From Phoronis ovalis (lineage: Eukaryota; Phoronida; Phoronidae): a stretch of DNA of 14,066 nucleotides. The stretch's first letter is position 1; every line of letters begins with the position of its first letter. A model generated the notes under the pieces. It saw only the letters and a program-made list of their open reading frames with translations, ran no database searches and was not told the DNA's origin. A program made the translations under genes and the position numbers. The stretch spans positions 1 through 14,066 of the forward strand of contig JAOXYB010034407.1 of assembly GCA_028565635.1 (NCBI GenBank). The letters are read 5' to 3'. Shown one piece after another: positions 8,975-14,066 of the stretch.

Positions 8975-11900
8975 GTATTCTATATTTCTTCAATCCTTCC
9001 GTCGGGATCCTTGGATTGGTTTAATTTTACCTCGCTTTCCAAAACCAGTGCAGTGTAGTGCAGTATAGGACTATTTACCCCGGGGGGTCCTCAAGTTATT
9101 TTTTGATGTGGGTGTGCAGCCGCGAGTTGAAAATTTTTGATTTGGATTGTATACTTCTTACTGTATTTTTTTGGGATTGATATTAAAAAATTTGGATTAA
9201 TTGCTACCCACTGCTTACAGCAAATAATTTGGATTAATTTTAGGTTTGTATCCGTAAAATAAATTTTAGAATTTGGTTTGTATCAGTCAGTTTGCATAAA
9301 AATGGATTGCTATACTCAAATATCTTAAATTTTGGATTGCAATTACCCTTATATTTTACAAAATTTGGATTGCTACCCTACAATTTCAAATTTTTTTGAC
9401 TGGGTTTGCTACCATAGGCTAAATTTTGGATTGGATTGCGCGGCACATCCCCGTAGTCAAAAAACCTTAAGTGCCCCCAGGCTATTTACATTAGCTTGCA
9501 AATTGAAATTCAGCACGATTATATTCATAATGAAGTTAAAGAGAGATACATATACCCAGTAAAGTTTTGACACATTTGAGGAAACAGTTTCTGATTATGT
9601 GGATGATGTAAGACATCCTAGCTAATAAACACTTTGTTTTAAAATTACTTAACGGGGAGTTAAGCAACGTTAAAATTTGAAAGTACAAGGTGTTTATAAG
9701 TAATGTGCAGCTTTCTTTTATGTTTATTTTTTATCAGGCTCTAAAAAAGTATTAAGAAAAGTCGGTGTACTAAGGGCAGTAAAACCTCAAAATCAAGGCA
9801 GCGAGAAGCTAAAGTTTATGGCAAAGAAATTCAACTACAATCCACAGTTTAGCTATAGACATCCCCTGGACATTGAGTCACATCCTAAGTTTATGAAAGC
9901 ATCGGATAAATATTTACCACAGGTAGGTATTATAATATAATAAACCAGTATTTCCTAAAGGGCTAAGCTGGGATTTTTTTAAGTACTCCCGCCAGGATTG
10001 GCACTTGTGGAAATGACAGCTTATGTACACATGCACTAGAAAAGTGTCGTTATTGGTATACCTTATCAGTTTCACAAAGTGTAAGTTCATAAGAAAATAT
10101 TTCCTGTAGCATATGTCTGTTACTCATTCAAAATCAACACGCTATATGTAGAGTTGCATCTCAAAGTTGTACTCTACGCTATTTGCCATTTTATTTTTAA
10201 GTTAGGAAGTAAACAAATTATACTTGACCTAATATCACTAATTTTCAGATTTTTCCGTGCTTGTGATGAATGATATAAAAATAAGCTGTTATCTATAACT
10301 AAACACAATGACACTGTCTAACTTTATTTTAGGCAATTCAAATTATGCACAACATTCTCGTCAAGTATGGTAGTTATGAGAAGTATGCTAGTCTAGATGG
10401 TGGAGTGACACTGTCCGAAGAGCAGGTCAAACGTATCATCCAAGGCTACCTTAGAGACGAAGGCTTGGAAGATGAAATTAGACTCGTCATTTCCAAAAAT
10501 AGTGTATCTAAAGCTTGTATGAATAAAATAAAAGGTAAACCGACATTGACAGTGAGGCCAGATCTACAGGAAAAGTGGGTAGATGGATTGTTGCGACACG
10601 AAGTAGGTAAGACTTCTTCTTCATTATATTCAATCCGTTATAATATCAATAGTATTAAAAATACTCACAACTTTTATGATGTGGGTATGTTCAAATATTA
10701 TTGGGCACAATTAGGTAACAGGAGGGGTTTGTAAGAAAACCAATAACAGATATATGTTTTAAAATAGTAACTAATTATATTTTAGGTACACATTTCATGA
10801 GAAGCTCAAACAACTGTTATCAACCTTGGAGAAAGGCAAAGGTTCGCAAAAAGATGAAACTATTACCAATGAACCCCACAGAAGAAGGGCTAGCTGCTCT
10901 GAATACTGTGCTATTAAGACAAGAACCTTCCCTATTCAGAGCAGCACTGTTATATTATGCAACATATAAAGCAACGTTAATGTCATTTGCTGAGCTGTTT
11001 CAAGATTTGGAAAGATTTGTCCTTGACCCTGATGTTCGATATGAATATTGTCTGAGAGTTAAACGTGGCTTAGCTGATACATCTCAACCAGGTATGTATA
11101 TTGCTTTTTCACTGCTTCGCTAAGCAAAATGTTAAATAATGAATTCTGCATTTGATACAGGAGTTGTTTGTTAATTGGATAACTAGGTAATTGATTACTG
11201 ATGGAATGACAGAATGATGATTTCAGAGCAGGGTAGCATCGACAGAATGAATGGACAAACATTCAATGATAATGACAAACATATTGTAATGAATGCATAT
11301 TTATCTAGTACAAGATAAATAACCCATTTTCTTGTGTCTTTAAGTTCACAGGACTTTATTGTCTTTAATTGTACACACTGTAAAATGTATTACAGTTCAA
11401 GAAGTCAAGGCCAGACCAAGAATTCAAGTTTGGCATTTTCATTTTTAAAAAAACATTTTTAACAGGCACGACCACTTAAAAATGTATTTTTATTTTTTTT
11501 TAAAGACCTACCTACTCACCCATTAAGCATTTAAAAAAAACAGGCCTGCCTACTCAGTTTTTGAGGGGTTTTGTCCTGTAAGCAACTTATCTATTTTGTA
11601 TGTCCTAATGTATTTTATAATATACCTGTACAACTGCCCACAAGTACCTCAAATACAACTCCTGTAAAGTTTCATTCTTTTTTAATTCCTAAAGCGGTAC
11701 AATTAATTTCATGCACAATTGTTTTTACAATTTCATTTGTTTAATTAAGGCAGTATTAACTTTATTAACATTTGAATTAATAACTAGTTTTGTATTTTCT
11801 TGTTTTAGGTGCTTTTTGCAAAGATCAGGTCTATCTCCATGGTGCTTTAGAAATACTCAAAAATCGACATACTATTAACTTTGAATTACTGATTCGACTT

Positions 11901-12092
11901 GGTAAAGTGTCTCATAAGGATATTGACAAAATAAAACATGAAGGGAAATTGAACAAAACCAGAATTCCGAATTTTCTAAAGAACAAGGAAGTTTATCATG
12001 AAGCACTGAATAATATACTGCGTAAAAATGGCCTGACTGAGCAAGATCTCCGGAACCCTGAACCCGGGATAAGAAACTTGTCATTAGGATAA
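8686..12092 (+). CDS. KIAA0895/MATCAP-family tubulin tyrosine carboxypeptidase, five exons
   Basis: Exons 8686-8974, 9738-9922, 10333-10606, 10786-11091 and 11809-12092 join in frame to 445 residues plus stop (human MATCAP1 about 470). Human MATCAP enzymes (KIAA0895L, KIAA0895) are zinc metalloproteases that cut the C-terminal tyrosine from alpha-tubulin on microtubules; they share the former DUF1704 fold. Seen here: a Ser-rich N-terminus with basic stretches (residues 52-70 mostly S/A), then FNYNPQFSYRHP, RHEVGTHF with zinc ligands H247 and H252 and catalytic E248, and NPTEEGLAALNT with the likely third ligand E283. Blocks RAALLYYATYKATLMSFAEL and KDQVYLHGALEIL then follow. An in-frame TAA (8677-8679) precedes the ATG, which has A at -3. 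The sequence does not decide between MATCAP1 and MATCAP2; it may be the single pre-duplication orthologue. All catalytic residues are intact. Confidence 0.92.
9079..9481. mobile_element. MITE-like non-autonomous element in MATCAP-like intron 1
   Basis: The same 8 bases, ctatttac, flank the element at 9071-9078 and 9482-9489, as a target-site duplication would. The ends are imperfect inverted repeats of about 45 bp: the left reads cccggggggtcctcaag, then ttttttga and gccgcg; the right, on the other strand, reads cctgggggcacttaag, then ttttttga and gccgcg. The interior carries at least eight degenerate atttggatt(gctaccc) units. There is no transposase. An 8-bp duplication is typical of hAT or P-type transposition, but the ends do not let me name a family. 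Confidence 0.7.
9120..9440. repeat. Degenerate atttggattg-type tandem array inside the MITE
   Basis: Words such as atttggattg, atttggattaatt, atttggtttgtat and aatttggattgctaccc recur with irregular spacing of about 30-60 bases. The array fills the element between its inverted ends. Confidence 0.6.
9738..9922 (+). CDS. MATCAP-like exon 2
   Basis: This exon encodes (G)SKKVLRKVGVLRAVKPQNQ, then GSEKLKFMAKKFNYNPQFSY and RHPLDIESHPKFMKASDKYL, ending PQ. The acceptor is TTTTTTATCAG|GCT and the donor is CAG|GTAGGT, phase 0. It is not flanked by in-frame ATGs, so ORF scans miss it. FNYNP.F.Y is a conserved family block. Confidence 0.91.
10333..10606 (+). CDS. MATCAP-like exon 3 (first half of zinc motif)
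   Basis: This exon begins AIQIMHNILVKYGSYEKYAS and ends at WVDGLLRHEV plus one base. The acceptor is TTTATTTTAG|GCA and the donor is GTAG|GTAAGA, phase 1. The exon supplies H247 and E248 of the HExxxH motif. The reading frame would otherwise run to a stop at 10732-10734 inside the intron. Confidence 0.92.
10786..11091 (+). CDS. MATCAP-like exon 4 (second half of zinc motif, TEEGLA)
   Basis: This exon begins by completing the split glycine, then THFMRSSNNCYQPWRKAK. It carries H252 and the TEEGLA motif with E283, and ends in DTSQP plus one base. The acceptor is ATATTTTAG|GTA and the donor is CCAG|GTATGT, phase 1. Confidence 0.92.
11448..11560. repeat. Short duplicated block in MATCAP-like intron 4
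   Basis: Near-direct repeats occur about 40-80 bases apart: cctacctactca (11507-11518) against cctgcctactca (11545-11556), and aacaggc words after A-rich runs near 11461 and 11539. This looks like a fragment of a dispersed repeat; no coding is seen. Confidence 0.45.
11809..12092 (+). CDS. MATCAP-like exon 5 (C-terminus and stop)
   Basis: This exon encodes (G)AFCKDQVYLHGALEILKNR, then HTINFELLIRLGKVSHKDID and RIPNFLKNKEVYHEALNNIL, with a TAA stop at 12090-12092. The acceptor is TTTCTTGTTTTAG|GTG. Its end matches the length at which family members finish. Confidence 0.91.
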
Positions 12093-12868
12093 CGTCACTG
12101 AAGCCATCATTTATATACAATTAAGGTGCCATTTATTGGAATGATGTGCCTTGCACTGTTATTAGGGTGGTAATGGAAGCGGCTCATTACAATAATTACA
12201 ATAGACCCATATCATAGTTCTTCCATCAGTTGTTAAACTCCCTCTGTTATGTTTAAAGTAGATGCAAGCTACCAATCACTTTACACTACAAACAAAGGTT
12301 TATCTGACTTTAAAAAACCAGAAAACAAAATTACAGGAAAAGAAATTATATTCACCTATTGTATTGTACTATATTATACCTCATATCAAAAGGAAGCAAT
12401 TTTAAACATAACATTTATTTTAAATTTTGGAAGATTGGTAATAATTTCTACTGAATGTATCCTTAGTTTGCATGTATAGTATTAGGGGGAGACTGGAACA
12501 GCCATGCTTAAAAAAGTTTATTGCTTGAATTGACAAACATTCCTCATACAATCTTGACCAGACCACTGTTATTTGGTCCTGACTAATTGTTTAGTTGTGG
12601 AATTCCAGTCTAAAAAATGTTGTTTTTTTTGCTTACCGCTTGAAAGACTATTTTAAAATTTCCATTTGCAAAGTGACATACACAACTTGGAGAAATGTGG
12701 CGAGTTTTGATAAACGATGACATTAGTATGCCTAATTGTGCGTGATCTTTATTTATTTTTATAAATTATCTTTATCACATAATGACACTGTGATATATGC
12801 ATGAGATTGGTGTGTATTCATGCTTCATTGTATTTATTAAGCAAAAAAAGCAAAATTGAAAAAGTTAC
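12093..12868 (+). other. 3' flank / presumed 3' UTR of MATCAP-like gene
   Basis: This AT-rich stretch has no recognisable gene. No canonical AATAAA was found in it by eye; the first clear one downstream is at 13467-13472, inside a repeat element. The gene probably uses a variant signal, or its 3' end lies further off. The small open frame 12249-12479 has no family signature. Confidence 0.45.
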
Positions 12869-12993
12869 GATTTACCGTACTGCACATTTCATAGATTTAC
12901 GTACTGCACTGACATTTCATAGATTTACGTACTGCACATTTCATAGATTTACGTACTGCACATTTCATAGATTTACGTACTGCACATTTCATA
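12869..12993. repeat. 24-bp minisatellite, five copies
   Basis: Units beginning gatttacgtactgcacattt occupy 12869-12893 (25 bp, one extra c), 12894-12921 (28 bp, with an inserted ctga), then three exact 24-bp copies: 12922-12945, 12946-12969 and 12970-12993. The unit length is a multiple of three, so an open frame runs through it, but the predicted peptide (repeated FHRFTYCT) is an artefact of the array. Confidence 0.95.
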
Positions 12994-13199
12994 GATTGCA
13001 TTTTTGAGAGACTTCAATTCAGTGATTTTGTATGCATTGTATACCCCACTTAGTATCCTGATAACTTGCTTATATTGGATACATATTATGAAAATTACAC
13101 ATTTTATAGTCATTACTGCTGTTACATATGCTTTTTCATGTTCAAACAGAAAGGGTCAAATGAATAACTGTTACAGAAAAAACTTCGCAATCCGAAAGT

Positions 13200-13715
13200 A
13201 TACCCCATGGTAAAAATTTATTTGGAAAAGTCACACCTCGTAGTAAAAAATCCCAAGAAGCAGGTAAACAAAATCCCAAGGGGGTCACTCAATATAAAGT
13301 GATGACGGGGATGCTCGGCGCTCAAGGGGTCTATATTTTGGCACAGCTGTCATCTAGTGGTATCTAACTCAAGATCTATCTCTCCGCTTTAAAGGGTACG
13401 TTTCAAAGAAACCGGCAAAGAAAGTGCCCGGGAAACTGCCTTAAAATAACTTAAAACATCTACTTTAATAAAAATCTGCTCCACTTCCGAGTTTGCGTAC
13501 TTAATCTTCCTCCTTATATTCTGGTCAAGGGCTAGGTTTTTTGATGATTTTCAGTTGCTTCAAGGGGTTGGTATTTTTCAAAATTCGTCTCCCGGGCAGG
13601 GATTTTTCATTTTTTGTGCCTAACATACCCGTATATAATATTTTGGAGTGACCCGCCGGGACAAAGTCTCTTAAATTTGCACCATAAATGCGGCACAAGA
13701 TACCCCATGGTAAAA
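13200..13715. repeat. 16-bp direct repeats exactly 500 bp apart
   Basis: The sequence ataccccatggtaaaa occurs at 13200-13215 and again at 13700-13715 in the same orientation. The pair encloses the inverted-repeat element at 13275-13660. It may be part of a larger composite repeat. Confidence 0.8.
13275..13660. mobile_element. Inverted-repeat-bounded non-autonomous element
   Basis: The left end is cccaagggggtcactc and the right end is gagtgacccgccggg; they are inverted over gggtcactc and share an outer ccc. The flanks acaaaat (13268-13274) and acaaagt (13661-13667) match at six of seven positions and may be a decayed target duplication. The interior (386 bp overall) has no transposase. The GC-rich ends in AT-rich DNA and the ccc/ggg-type termini recall the element at 9079-9481, though the interiors differ. 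Confidence 0.5.
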
Positions 13716-13735
13716 GTGGAGATTGTTGAAGAAAG

Positions 13736-13776
13736 GGGCCCATGGGGCGGCACCCGGGGGGAGGGCGGCACATATA
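13736..13776. repeat. GC-rich block with duplicated gcggcac words
   Basis: The block ggggcccatggggcggcacc, then cggggggagggcggcacat, carries two gggcggcac words and a ggggcccatgggg core. A cggcac word also ends the 9079-9481 element. It is probably the edge of another repeat copy and shows no coding signature. Confidence 0.45.
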
Positions 13777-14066
13777 TAAAAGTTACTGTGAATGACAGTA
13801 CCCCAGAGGCATTGCGTCACAATGAATGTTATCGGAGTTCCAATTCACAATTTACGCACATCACAAATAACTAATAGGATGAGTTTACAGGTGATTGCAA
13901 TTAACTATCACCATGTTTAGTGAATACCTGAAAAGATAAAATTAAAGGTCATATTCATATTAGCGGTGTGGACGTGATCCAACTGGTTACTGATAAAAAA
14001 ATGTTGCAACATTTTTCCACTAAAACGTTAAAAATAACATACGAATTTCAAGGTGATACGGGAGAG
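13777..14066. other. Right-end stretch, no gene seen
   Basis: There is no recognisable exon, RNA gene or known repeat on either strand. A perfect 20-bp palindrome (aaaaatgttgcaacattttt) sits at 13997-14016. Confidence 0.5.

Noticed and set aside
8745-8993. Minus-strand open frame with a leucine-rich stretch
   Set aside because: It is antisense to exon 1 of the MATCAP-like gene; the leucines mirror the serine-rich codons.
9332-9562. 76-residue plus frame in MATCAP-like intron 1
   Set aside because: It covers the right half of the MITE-like element and its tandem units; no protein family was recognised.
12869-12993. Possible CRISPR-like array
   Set aside because: The units abut with no spacers and the genome is animal, so this is a plain tandem repeat.
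12801-13007. 68-residue open frame with repeated FHRFTYCT
   Set aside because: It is the 24-bp minisatellite read in frame. The unit is a multiple of three, so the frame stays open without selection.
13525-13874. Overlapping 82- and 86-residue frames on opposite strands
   Set aside because: They overlap GC-rich repeat and element sequence, and their proline/glycine runs come from C/G tracts.

Overview
The window is animal nuclear DNA. It is AT-rich, its genes carry GT-AG introns and sit apart, and it holds short dispersed and tandem repeats. The three proteins are bilaterian-type and still close to vertebrate homologues, which suggests a slowly evolving invertebrate such as a hemichordate, other non-vertebrate deuterostome or lophotrochozoan. 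The species cannot be fixed from sequence alone.

Layout: (1) 492-3925, minus strand: the 5' half (five exons, about 173 codons) of SEH1L, the Seh1 nucleoporin/GATOR2 WD40 protein. It continues past the left edge. (2) 3926-4801: the 876-bp divergent interval between SEH1L and the next gene, holding two tandem CTCF-like motifs. (3) 4802-6489, plus strand: a complete two-exon NEURL2 gene (Ozz-like E3 adaptor, 255 aa). Exon 1 carries the Neuralized (NHR) domain and a separate small exon carries the whole SOCS box. A poly(A) signal follows at 6714. (4) 6490-8685: intergenic, with no gene seen. (5) 8686-12092, plus strand: a complete five-exon gene of 445 codons for a KIAA0895/MATCAP-type tyrosine carboxypeptidase (former DUF1704), with an HExxxH zinc motif split by an intron and a downstream TEEGLA motif. 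Its first intron holds a MITE-like element with inverted ends and an 8-bp target duplication. (6) 12093-14066: 3' flank with a 24-bp minisatellite and a second inverted-repeat-bounded element.

SEH1L acts at nuclear pores/kinetochores and in mTORC1 amino-acid signalling, NEURL2 is a Cullin-5 type substrate adaptor, and MATCAP enzymes remove the C-terminal tyrosine of alpha-tubulin. I see no evidence for a shared pathway, only for a shared SEH1L/NEURL2 promoter region. Exon joins were derived by reading splice sites, codon phase and family similarity. Every join keeps frame. No bacterial-type operon, CRISPR or new multi-gene defence system is visible.
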